13,773 bases of DNA from UBA3263 sp964586765 (GTDB lineage: Bacteria > Bacteroidota > Bacteroidia > Bacteroidales > Muribaculaceae), in the NCBI GenBank assembly GCA_964586765.1, contig CAZPHN010000050.1, forward strand, positions 1-13,773, read 5' to 3'. A program made the translations under genes and the position numbers. The notes under the pieces are model-generated. The model made no database searches. It was not told where the DNA came from and saw only the letters and a list, made by a program, of their open reading frames with translations. Positions 5,862 through 13,168 of the stretch are shown piece by piece (the first letter of the stretch is position 1; the number at the start of each line of letters is the position of its first letter).

Positions 5862-6611
5862 TTAATTATCAGTTGTTTGGTTGTCTGAAGTTTTTTCGAG
5901 GCGAAGTTCTTTCCCGTCAAAAACCGCATAGCTCATGTTTGAAATCCAGTCTCCGAGAATCAATATGCGGCTACGCCCCATGCGCTCGTCAAACAGCAGA
6001 TGATAATGTCCGAAAATATAATAATCCACGTCATCGCGACGGTTTTTCTCTACCCATTTAAGCAGAGGAGACGGACTCGGAGCCTCGATTTTGCGCTTGG
6101 TGCGGTTTGACGCGCTCCATCCGTAGGCAAGCCCTACGGTCCAACGCGGATGAACGGCGGCAAACAGGCGTTGAAGGAACCGGCAGCGGAAGGTAGCCCT
6201 CATCAGCCGTTCACTCCATGGCACCGGACCCATGCCGTCGCCGTGAGCCAAGAAAAAGCGTTTACCGTCAATTATCTCCTCTATCGGACCGTCAACGAGT
6301 CGAAATCCGATTTCGCGGGGCAGATAGTCGAAAATCCATATGTCGTGGTTACCTGTAATCCAAGTGATTTCCACTCCGCGGTCAGCCAGCTCTGCAAGGG
6401 TACCGAAAAAGCGGGTAAACCCGCGCGGAACCACATGGCGATACTCAAACCAGTAGTCCAAGATATCGCCCAGAAGATACAGCCTGCGGCATCGTGGCTC
6501 AATTTCGCGTAGCCAACGACATACCTTCATCTCATGCTCGCGCGCGTTATCAAAATAATGCGCGCCAAGATGCAGGTCGCTGACAAAGTATGTCAAATCG
6601 CGTCCGCTCAA
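5862..6611 (-). CDS. lpxH: UDP-2,3-diacylglucosamine diphosphatase LpxH
   Basis: A 249-residue cytoplasmic or membrane-peripheral metallophosphoesterase of lipid A synthesis. It hydrolyses UDP-2,3-diacylglucosamine to lipid X and UMP. The calcineurin-like metal motifs appear in order: SDLHLG with D12 and H14, GDILDYWFEYR with D49, GNHDIW with N88-H89-D90, AHGDG with H123, and GHYHL with H202 and H204. Length is normal for the family. No ATG is available near the N-terminus, so it must start at a TTG (6611-6609). This TTG overlaps the stop of the upstream DUF59 gene as TTGA, implying translation by coupling with the upstream gene. Confidence 0.93.
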   Translation of the reverse strand: MSGRDLTYFVSDLHLGAHYFDNAREHEMKVCRWLREIEPRCRRLYLLGDILDYWFEYRHVVPRGFTRFFGTLAELADRGVEITWITGNHDIWIFDYLPREIGFRLVDGPIEEIIDGKRFFLAHGDGMGPVPWSERLMRATFRCRFLQRLFAAVHPRWTVGLAYGWSASNRTKRKIEAPSPSPLLKWVEKNRRDDVDYYIFGHYHLLFDERMGRSRILILGDWISNMSYAVFDGKELRLEKTSDNQTTDN

Positions 6612-6928
6612 AGAAATCCCAATTCAAGTTTAGCTTCCTCGCTCATCATGTCCTGTGTCCATTCCGGCTCGAAAACTATGTTGATTTCAACGGACTTAAC
6701 GCCCTCTATTGTCTCTAACTTGAAGCGCGCGTCCTCGACCAAGAATTCTGCGGCGGGACAACTCGGAGCGGTCAGCGTCATATCGACCTGAAGCACACCT
6801 TCATCGGTAACCTCAATGCGATAAATCAGTCCGAGGGAATAAATGTCGACCGGAATTTCCGGGTCAAAAACCGTGCGCAGCAGCTCCACAGCCTTCTCCT
6901 GTATCTTGTATTTCTCTTCTTCAGTCAT
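6608..6928 (-). CDS. MIP18/DUF59 family metal-sulfur cluster assembly protein
   Basis: A 106-residue cytoplasmic protein of the MIP18/SufT-type DUF59 family, which helps assemble or deliver iron-sulfur clusters. The signature DPEIPVDIYSLGLIY lies at 22-36, and TLTAPSCPAAEF carries the conserved Cys at 57. The C-terminal half (VEINIVFEPEW) is the usual family end. The ATG at 6928 is chosen; a TTG at 6949 would add seven unlikely residues. The gene overlaps lpxH by 4 nt. Upstream a -7-like TATTTTTG lies at 6945-6938 without a convincing -33 box and very close to the start, so transcription may also read through from the receptor gene 67 nt upstream. Confidence 0.92.
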   Translation of the reverse strand: MTEEEKYKIQEKAVELLRTVFDPEIPVDIYSLGLIYRIEVTDEGVLQVDMTLTAPSCPAAEFLVEDARFKLETIEGVKSVEINIVFEPEWTQDMMSEEAKLELGFL

Positions 6929-6994
6929 AACTGACCGCAAAAATAACAAAATTTTTAAAAACCCCCATCATCTTTCGGATTTATTTTCCATTAG

Positions 6995-9964
6995 TTAGTC
7001 GGCGGAGGCTTTCTTGGCTATGGAGCGGAAGCGGTAGATGACGGAGAGCATTACGTAGCGGGGAAGGTGGTTGTACCACTTTTCGGTGTAGGAGAGGGCG
7101 GTCGTGTAGGCGTGGCGGTTGGGGTAGCGGTTGAGGATGTCATTTGCGGTCAGTTTGAAAATCAGGTCACCCTTGAGTATGCTCTTGGTGAGAGTGGCGT
7201 TCCATGGTAGTTCCGTGTTGTTGGCGGCTTGTGTTTCATATCCGCGGTTGACCGCCACCCCGAAACGGGTGTTAAGTTCCATCTGCCATGGCAGTTCGAT
7301 ATTAGCGTCAATTGCTACGTGATATGTCATTGTATTGACGGCTTTGACATCGGCTCGGTCGCTTTGAGAATGGCTCCAGTCGACGCCGGGACGCAAGGTG
7401 ATGTGCGAGCCATTTTTGAAATTATAATCTGCGTATATGCTTGAGCCGAGTGAGGTCCGGTCGGTGGCGGTGTGGAGTGCTTTAGCGTCGGGGTCGGTCG
7501 ATGCAATATAATAGCCCACGTCATGGTTATTGTTGAAGTTGATGCTTGCGCCAAGGGTCCATGCCTTACGCGGACCGAATGAAAAGTCATGGTCGCCGTA
7601 AGCGAAGAGTCGGTAATTGCCGTTGACATTGACTGTTTTGTTTCGCGTCACACCGGTTTCGGGATTGAACACTGAGTATGAACCCAAGGAGTTCTGTAGG
7701 AGACTATAAGATATAAAGGCGTAAGAGAATGAGCGGCTTTCCCCTCTGCCATGGCGCATAAAGTTCAGTCGGAAGTAATTTGAGCGCATGTCTTTTAGCC
7801 CGCTCGGATTTTTAATGCTGATATTTACGGGGTTGTCTGTGTTGGGCACATCGAGAAAACCTGAGAGGGCAGGGGCGGAATTATAGGTCGAGTAGTTGAA
7901 GCTGAAGGTCAGGTTGCGTTTCTGATTGGATGAGCGCAGCGAAAAGTCCAGAGACGGGCGCAGATAGTTGCGGGTGCGACTGAGCGTCTGATGGAATTCC
8001 TCGGCATTGGCATAGTCGAGTTTTTCGCGATGCCAGCGTTCCTGCAGACCTATGTTCAGGCTATATGAGGGGTTGAATCCGGAGTCGGAGGGAGCGACAG
8101 GCTCGCGCGAAAGGCGGAGACCTACGGATGCATTGACCTCCTTTTCATCCGACATCTGTTTGCGGCTGTTCATCAGCATCTTGATTGCGTCTGCCGGCTT
8201 CTGGAGTGACATTGTCGGGTCGGTCTCATCCGGCAGCAGAGCCGATTCGAATATGTCGTAAGGGTCATCCGAGTGGGTCTGCATATATCCGGCACCGATG
8301 TTCAGGTTGAGTTCATCGGAGTGGACCTCGGTCAGGCGAGTCCACTTCTGGTTGTAGGCAACCGAGGGGGAGAAGTTGTAGCGCGAGCGGGGACTGGTGC
8401 TGTAGCGGTCGGTCAGGACAGGCTCGGTCTGGGTGGGATTTGCGTCGCCAAAGTGCTGGAGATAGGCGTTGCGGCGGCGCGTAGGGTTACTGATGTATTC
8501 GCCGTCGATTGCGGCGGTCAGTGAGCCGCGCATCTGCTTGGTGCGGACGCGTGCGCTCGCCCCGAATTTTGCCGTCAGGTTGCTCGAAAAGGAGTGGGTC
8601 AGCTGCTTGAGGCGTTCGAGCATTATACGGTTGTAACGCTCCGGAATATCAGGGCTGAACACCGAGTCGAGCGACGCTACGCGTGAGGGTTCGTAAGGTT
8701 TCTCGTTAAAGTTCGCCGTGAGTTCCTTGCGGTGGTCGTCCATAGTGTACCAGTCTATGGTAGGGCGCAGTGATATGAAGACGTCATCGCCCTTGTACTG
8801 GATGTCATGGTTGGTGCGGAAGTGCTGACGGTCAGAGGTCTCACGCATCGAGCGGCGGTAATATAGAGTGCCGGTGGAGTAATAGTTGGTCACGGCGTCT
8901 TGGATAGAGTGCAGTATATCCTCATGGGAGTGGGTTATATCACCATTGATTTTCCATCGCTTGCTGTCGTCATAGAGATATTCTATGCCGCCCATCTGTA
9001 GGTCCATTTCACCGTCCGTGCCCCATGTTTGCTGCCAGTCACCGTCGGTCGATGCCGTCGTGTAGTCGCTTATGTTGTTGGCGTTGACAAAGGCTGTCAG
9101 GCGGAACTTGTCCGTGAATCCCAGACCGAACGCTTTGCCAATCCATCGGTCTGCCGTTCCGTAACCGCCTTCTACCGACGCCATCCAGCTTGTCGAATAC
9201 TCCTTCTTTAGGACAATGTCCATCACTAAATTCTCATCGTTTTCATTGCGGTCGAGTTTTTGCGACGCCTGCGTCAGATAGTCGTCATCGCCCGCTTTAT
9301 CATAGACCTTCACGTTCTTGACGGCATAGGCGGGAAGGTTTTCCAACGCCACTGTCGGGTCATCCTTGAAAAAGTCCTTGCCGTTGAGCATCAGGCTTGA
9401 AACGAACCTGCCGTTAACCTTTATGCGTCCGTCGGAGGTCAGCTCCGCGCCCGGGAGCTGCTTGACCAGTGCGTTGAGCATCGAACCTTCGGCAAGATTA
9501 AACGCGTCGGCATTATATACAATAGTGTCACCTTTCAGTACCACCTTGATTGCCGTCTGGACCACTTCAAGCTCTTGCAGTTCCTTATGGCGTATGGGGT
9601 GCATTGAAACCGACCCGATCCAGACTGTGGTCTGGTCCTTGAACTTACGTTCCACTTCCTTTATCACCGGCTCGAACCCCTCGCGGTCAAGCGTCAGCAG
9701 ATACTTTCCCGGCGCAGCATAGACCATTGCGCGGAAATTGCCGTTGGCGGCATTTGTTTTCTCGGAGTCGTCGCCCTCAAGCATCTTGAACCGAACCGTG
9801 GCGGTGTCGTTCAGCGCGCTCAGGCTGATTGAAACGGAGTCAAGGGGTGTGCGCGTCGCCGAATCGCTGCGCACTATTGAGCCGCGCAAAATGAAGCCCT
9901 GCTCCTTGGCTTGGACGCTGAGAACGGTAAGAAACGTGACGAAAAGCAGAACGTAATGTTTCAT
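6995..9964 (-). CDS. TonB-dependent-receptor-like outer membrane protein (copy A)
   Basis: A 989-residue outer membrane protein. The signal peptide is MKHYVLLFVTFLTVLSVQA (1-19). A carboxypeptidase-regulatory/CNA-B-like domain (about 22-120: LRGSIVRSD, PGKYLLTLDREGFEP) is followed by a plug-like domain (about 135-240: VLKGDTIVYNADAF, AEGSMLNALVKQLPG, VNGRFVSSLMLNGKDFF, LENLPAYAVKNVKVYDKAG). A large barrel from about 255 to the end has last strand YVMLSVIYRF and a short basic tail. This is the family annotated as outer membrane beta-barrel protein/TonB-dependent receptor (PF14905-like), not SusC itself: no SusD gene is adjacent and no TonB box is obvious. Substrate unknown. It lies 116 bp downstream of a close paralog and shares an almost identical plug with it. 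It has its own promoter. Confidence 0.85.
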   Translation of the reverse strand: MKHYVLLFVTFLTVLSVQAKEQGFILRGSIVRSDSATRTPLDSVSISLSALNDTATVRFKMLEGDDSEKTNAANGNFRAMVYAAPGKYLLTLDREGFEPVIKEVERKFKDQTTVWIGSVSMHPIRHKELQELEVVQTAIKVVLKGDTIVYNADAFNLAEGSMLNALVKQLPGAELTSDGRIKVNGRFVSSLMLNGKDFFKDDPTVALENLPAYAVKNVKVYDKAGDDDYLTQASQKLDRNENDENLVMDIVLKKEYSTSWMASVEGGYGTADRWIGKAFGLGFTDKFRLTAFVNANNISDYTTASTDGDWQQTWGTDGEMDLQMGGIEYLYDDSKRWKINGDITHSHEDILHSIQDAVTNYYSTGTLYYRRSMRETSDRQHFRTNHDIQYKGDDVFISLRPTIDWYTMDDHRKELTANFNEKPYEPSRVASLDSVFSPDIPERYNRIMLERLKQLTHSFSSNLTAKFGASARVRTKQMRGSLTAAIDGEYISNPTRRRNAYLQHFGDANPTQTEPVLTDRYSTSPRSRYNFSPSVAYNQKWTRLTEVHSDELNLNIGAGYMQTHSDDPYDIFESALLPDETDPTMSLQKPADAIKMLMNSRKQMSDEKEVNASVGLRLSREPVAPSDSGFNPSYSLNIGLQERWHREKLDYANAEEFHQTLSRTRNYLRPSLDFSLRSSNQKRNLTFSFNYSTYNSAPALSGFLDVPNTDNPVNISIKNPSGLKDMRSNYFRLNFMRHGRGESRSFSYAFISYSLLQNSLGSYSVFNPETGVTRNKTVNVNGNYRLFAYGDHDFSFGPRKAWTLGASINFNNNHDVGYYIASTDPDAKALHTATDRTSLGSSIYADYNFKNGSHITLRPGVDWSHSQSDRADVKAVNTMTYHVAIDANIELPWQMELNTRFGVAVNRGYETQAANNTELPWNATLTKSILKGDLIFKLTANDILNRYPNRHAYTTALSYTEKWYNHLPRYVMLSVIYRFRSIAKKASAD
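9086..9900. repeat. Direct repeat copy A, about 815 bp, nearly identical to 12172-12986
   Basis: Aligned at a fixed offset of 3086 bp, this segment differs from its partner at about 14 bases by eye. The core 9278-9730 (453 bp) shows no difference. It covers the regulatory and plug domains of the receptor and stops abruptly just after the signal peptide and at the start of the barrel. Almost all differences are silent. Confidence 0.9.
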
Positions 9965-9987
9965 GAATCAAGGGAGTTATGATGCCA

Positions 9988-10017
9988 CAAAGTTACAACT
10001 TTTTTCCGAATGACAAT
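9988..10017 (-). promoter_or_regulatory. Promoter of receptor copy A
   Basis: On the minus strand ATTG (10017-10014) precedes TAACTTTG (9995-9988) by 18 nt, a good Bacteroidetes-type promoter. The start site would be near 9981, about 17 nt before the ATG at 9964. A run of seven C on the plus strand (10020-10026) abuts the -33 box. Confidence 0.6.
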
Positions 10018-10080
10018 TACCCCCCCATTATACGACATATATACCAATATGTAAGCCATTTATGCTAACATTTTACCGGG

Positions 10081-13053
10081 TTAGTCGGCGGAGGCTTTCT
10101 TGGCGAGGGAGCGGAAGCGGTAGATGACGGAGAGCATCACGTAGCGGGGAAGGCGGTTGCGCCATGTTTCCGTGTAAGAGAGGGCGTCTGAGTTAGCAGT
10201 ATGGCTTGGCTGGAGGTTCAGGATGTCGTGAGCGGTCAGTTTGAAGGTCAGGTCACCCTTGAGGATGCTCTTTGAGAGCGTGGCGTCCCAAGGTATATCG
10301 GTGCGGTTTGCCGCTTCGGCTTCGTGGCCGCTATTAAATCCTACCCCAAATTGGGTGGTGAACTGCATTTGCCAAGGGAGTTCAATCTGGGCGTCAATTT
10401 CCACGTGGTAGTTTATTATGTTAACTGCTTTGACGTCGGCGCGGTCGCTTTGCGAGTGGTCCCATTCTATTCCGGGTCGCAGTTGTATGTTTGAACCGTT
10501 TTTGAAAGTGTATCCGACGTAAATGTCGGAGCCGAGCGAGTTCCAGTCTGAGGCGGTATGGATAGCTTTGGCTTCAGGGTCGGTTGATGCAATATAGTAA
10601 CCTACGTTATGGTAATTATTGAAGACGATACTGGCTCCGAGCGTCCAAGCCTTACGCGGACCTACGGATGACTCATGGGTTGCATATGAGTATATATTGT
10701 AATTGCCATTGACGTTGATGGTTTTGTTTCGCGTCACTCCGGTTTCCGGGTTAAAGACTGTATATGAACCTAACACGTTATGCTTGAGATAATATCCAAT
10801 ATAGGCGTAGGAGAAAGAACGCCCTTCGCCTCTGCCATAGCGCATGAAGTTCATGGAAAAGTTATTCGTCCGCATATCTTTCAGTCCATTCGGGCTCTTG
10901 ACGTTGATATACATCGGGTTGTCCGTGTTTGGAACATCAAGGAACCCGGAAAGCGAGGGCGCGGAAGTGTAGGTCGAATAGTTTATGCGGAAAGTCATGT
11001 TTCGCTTATTATTTGAGGAGCGCAGCAAGAAATAAAATGAAGGGCGAAAATTGTTTGTGGTACGTCGCAGCGATTGGTGGAAATCATCGGCATTCGAGTA
11101 GTCGAGGTATTCGTGGTGCACTTGGTCCTGCAGGCTTATGCTCAGTTGATAGGAAGGGTTGAATCCTGAATCTGATGGCGCAACCGGTTCGCGTGAAAGA
11201 GATAGGTTGACTGACGCGCTTGCATCATTCTGATGGCTGATGCTCCGGCGGCTGTTCATCAGCATCTTGATTGCGTCTGCCGGCTTCTGGAGCGACATGG
11301 TGGGGTCTGTTTCGTCGGGACGCAGGGCAGACTCGAAAATGTCATAGGGATTGTCATTATGAGTCTGATTATAGCTTGCACTTGCGTTGAAGCTCAGTTC
11401 ATCGGAATATACTTCCGAAAGGCGTGTCCATTTCTGGTTATAGGATACGGTTGGCATGAAATCATAGCTTGAGCGCGGGCTGGTGTTGTAGCGGTCGGTC
11501 CGGATAGGGTCGCTCTGGTTGAGGTTTGCGCCGCCATAGTTCTGTAAATAAGCGTTTCGCCCCCGTGACGGATTGTTGATATACTCTCCTTCAAGACTGA
11601 CGCTCAGCGAGCCGCGCATCTTTTTTGTGCGTATTCGTGCGCTGGTATAGATCTGAGCCTTGAATGTGTTTGAAAAAGAGTGGCTCAGCTGCTTGAGGCG
11701 CGAAAGCAGGATGTCGTTGTAACGCTCCGAAATCCTGTAGCGGAAAACCGAATCGAGAGCCTCTGTGCGCGTTGTTTCGTCCGGTTTCTCATTGAAAGTC
11801 GCGCTGAGGTTTGTTTCGTGGTCATCCATGGTGTACCAGTCTATTCTGGGCTGAATGGTAAGAAAGACGTCATCGGCTTTGTACTGGATATTGTGGTTTG
11901 TCTGGAAACACTGGCGGTCCGATCGGTTGCGGATTGAGTTGCGCGAGTATAGATTGCCTGTCGAATAATAGTTGGTCGAGGCGCTTTGGCTCGTTCGCAG
12001 GATATCTTCATGTGAGTATGTCGCGTTGCCGTTTATTCGCCAACGCTTGCTGTCGTCATAAAGGTATTCTATGCCACCATTCTGTAGGTCCATCTCGCCG
12101 CTTGTGCCCATTTGATTTTCCCAGTTGCCGTCGGTGTTGGCGGTCGTGTAGTCCTGCAGGTTATTGGTGTTGACAAAGGCTGTCAGGCGGAATTTATCCG
12201 TGAATCCCAGACCGAACGCTTTGCCAATCCATCGGTCAGCCGTTCCGTAACCGCCTTCTACCGACGCCATCCAGCTTGTTGAGTACTCCTTCTTTAGGAC
12301 AATGTCCATTACTAAGTTCTCATCGTTTTCGTTGCGGTCGAGTTTTTGCGACGCCTGCGTTAAATAGTCGTCATCGCCCGCTTTATCATAGACCTTCACG
12401 TTCTTGACGGCATAGGCGGGAAGGTTTTCCAACGCCACTGTCGGGTCATCCTTGAAAAAGTCCTTGCCGTTGAGCATCAGGCTTGAAACGAACCTGCCGT
12501 TAACCTTTATGCGTCCGTCGGAGGTCAGCTCCGCGCCCGGGAGCTGCTTGACCAGTGCGTTGAGCATCGAACCTTCGGCAAGATTAAACGCGTCGGCATT
12601 ATATACAATAGTGTCACCTTTCAGTACCACCTTGATTGCCGTCTGGACCACTTCAAGCTCTTGCAGTTCCTTATGGCGTATGGGGTGCATTGAAACCGAC
12701 CCGATCCAGACTGTGGTCTGGTCCTTGAACTTACGTTCCACTTCCTTTATCACCGGCTCGAACCCCTCGCGGTCAAGCGTCAGCAGATACTTTCCCGGCG
12801 CAGCATAGACCATTGCACGGAAATTGCCGTTGGCGGCATTTGTTTTCTCGGAGTCGTCGCCCTCGAGCATCTTGAACCGAACCGTGGCGGTATCGTTCAG
12901 CGCGCTCAGGCTGATTGAAACGGAGTCAAGGGGTGTGCGCGTCGTCGAATCGCTGCGCACTATTGAGCCGCGCAAAATGAAGCCCTGAGCCTCCTTGGCT
13001 GTCGCACTTAGGAGCCCGAAAATAGCAAAGATAACAAATAGACGCAATCGCAT
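10081..13053 (-). CDS. TonB-dependent-receptor-like outer membrane protein (copy B)
   Basis: A 990-residue paralog of the preceding receptor with the same domain order. Its signal peptide, MRLRLFVIFAIFGLLSATA, is unrelated in sequence to that of copy A. From QGFILRGSIVRSD through the plug to KFRLTAFVN, about 270 residues differ at only one place (A/T). The barrel then diverges but keeps the same length; many blocks are shared (DPYDIFESAL, TDPTMSLQKPADAIKM, SGFLDVPNTDNP, GVTRNKT, YVMLSVIYRFRS). In strands the changes often fall on every second residue. The ATG at 13053 is chosen because it gives a proper signal peptide and lies about 23 nt after the predicted transcription start. A start at 13125 would extend upstream of that promoter. 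Substrate unknown; no SusD-like partner is adjacent. Confidence 0.85.
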   Translation of the reverse strand: MRLRLFVIFAIFGLLSATAKEAQGFILRGSIVRSDSTTRTPLDSVSISLSALNDTATVRFKMLEGDDSEKTNAANGNFRAMVYAAPGKYLLTLDREGFEPVIKEVERKFKDQTTVWIGSVSMHPIRHKELQELEVVQTAIKVVLKGDTIVYNADAFNLAEGSMLNALVKQLPGAELTSDGRIKVNGRFVSSLMLNGKDFFKDDPTVALENLPAYAVKNVKVYDKAGDDDYLTQASQKLDRNENDENLVMDIVLKKEYSTSWMASVEGGYGTADRWIGKAFGLGFTDKFRLTAFVNTNNLQDYTTANTDGNWENQMGTSGEMDLQNGGIEYLYDDSKRWRINGNATYSHEDILRTSQSASTNYYSTGNLYSRNSIRNRSDRQCFQTNHNIQYKADDVFLTIQPRIDWYTMDDHETNLSATFNEKPDETTRTEALDSVFRYRISERYNDILLSRLKQLSHSFSNTFKAQIYTSARIRTKKMRGSLSVSLEGEYINNPSRGRNAYLQNYGGANLNQSDPIRTDRYNTSPRSSYDFMPTVSYNQKWTRLSEVYSDELSFNASASYNQTHNDNPYDIFESALRPDETDPTMSLQKPADAIKMLMNSRRSISHQNDASASVNLSLSREPVAPSDSGFNPSYQLSISLQDQVHHEYLDYSNADDFHQSLRRTTNNFRPSFYFLLRSSNNKRNMTFRINYSTYTSAPSLSGFLDVPNTDNPMYINVKSPNGLKDMRTNNFSMNFMRYGRGEGRSFSYAYIGYYLKHNVLGSYTVFNPETGVTRNKTINVNGNYNIYSYATHESSVGPRKAWTLGASIVFNNYHNVGYYIASTDPEAKAIHTASDWNSLGSDIYVGYTFKNGSNIQLRPGIEWDHSQSDRADVKAVNIINYHVEIDAQIELPWQMQFTTQFGVGFNSGHEAEAANRTDIPWDATLSKSILKGDLTFKLTAHDILNLQPSHTANSDALSYTETWRNRLPRYVMLSVIYRFRSLAKKASAD
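12172..12986. repeat. Direct repeat copy B, about 815 bp, nearly identical to 9086-9900
   Basis: Partner of the repeat in receptor copy A, in the same orientation. The segment 12364-12816 appears identical base for base to 9278-9730. Sequence on either side (signal peptide on one end, barrel on the other) is clearly diverged. Confidence 0.9.
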
Positions 13054-13082
13054 GATATGAATATGGATGGTAAATACGACTG

Positions 13083-13113
13083 CAAATTTAATTAAATTAA
13101 TTATATAAGCAAA
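13083..13113 (-). promoter_or_regulatory. Promoter of receptor copy B
   Basis: On the minus strand TTTG (13113-13110) and TAAATTTG (13090-13083) are 19 nt apart, an exact match to the Bacteroidetes consensus. Transcription would start near 13076 and leave a leader of about 23 nt before the ATG at 13053. Its -33 box is 5 bp from that of the divergent pheS promoter. Confidence 0.7.
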
Positions 13114-13118
13114 ATTTT

Positions 13119-13149
13119 TTTGCATTTAGCGGGATTTTTGTTAATTTTG
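13119..13149 (+). promoter_or_regulatory. Promoter of pheS
   Basis: TTTG (13119-13122) and TAATTTTG (13142-13149) are 19 nt apart on the plus strand, again an exact consensus match. The start site would be near 13155, giving a short leader of about 14 nt before the ATG at 13169. I see no room for a tRNA-sensing leader or attenuator. Confidence 0.7.
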
Positions 13150-13168
13150 CGCAATAATTTGAATTACT

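Noticed and set aside
5612..5929. A 105-codon minus-strand frame spanning the end of lpxH, the gap and the start of tRNA-Pro.
   Set aside because: It runs through a terminator hairpin, a promoter and a tRNA and has no family resemblance.
9366..9722. A 118-residue plus-strand frame that occurs identically at 12452-12808, looking like a duplicated antisense gene.
   Set aside because: It lies opposite the plug-coding region inside the near-identical repeat, so its conservation follows from the repeat. No start context or domain supports it.
6995..13053. A SusC/SusD glycan-uptake locus.
   Set aside because: No SusD-like lipoprotein or glycan-degrading enzyme lies beside the receptors, and the plug sequence matches the other beta-barrel family. 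The PCMD lipoprotein is in a separate operon.
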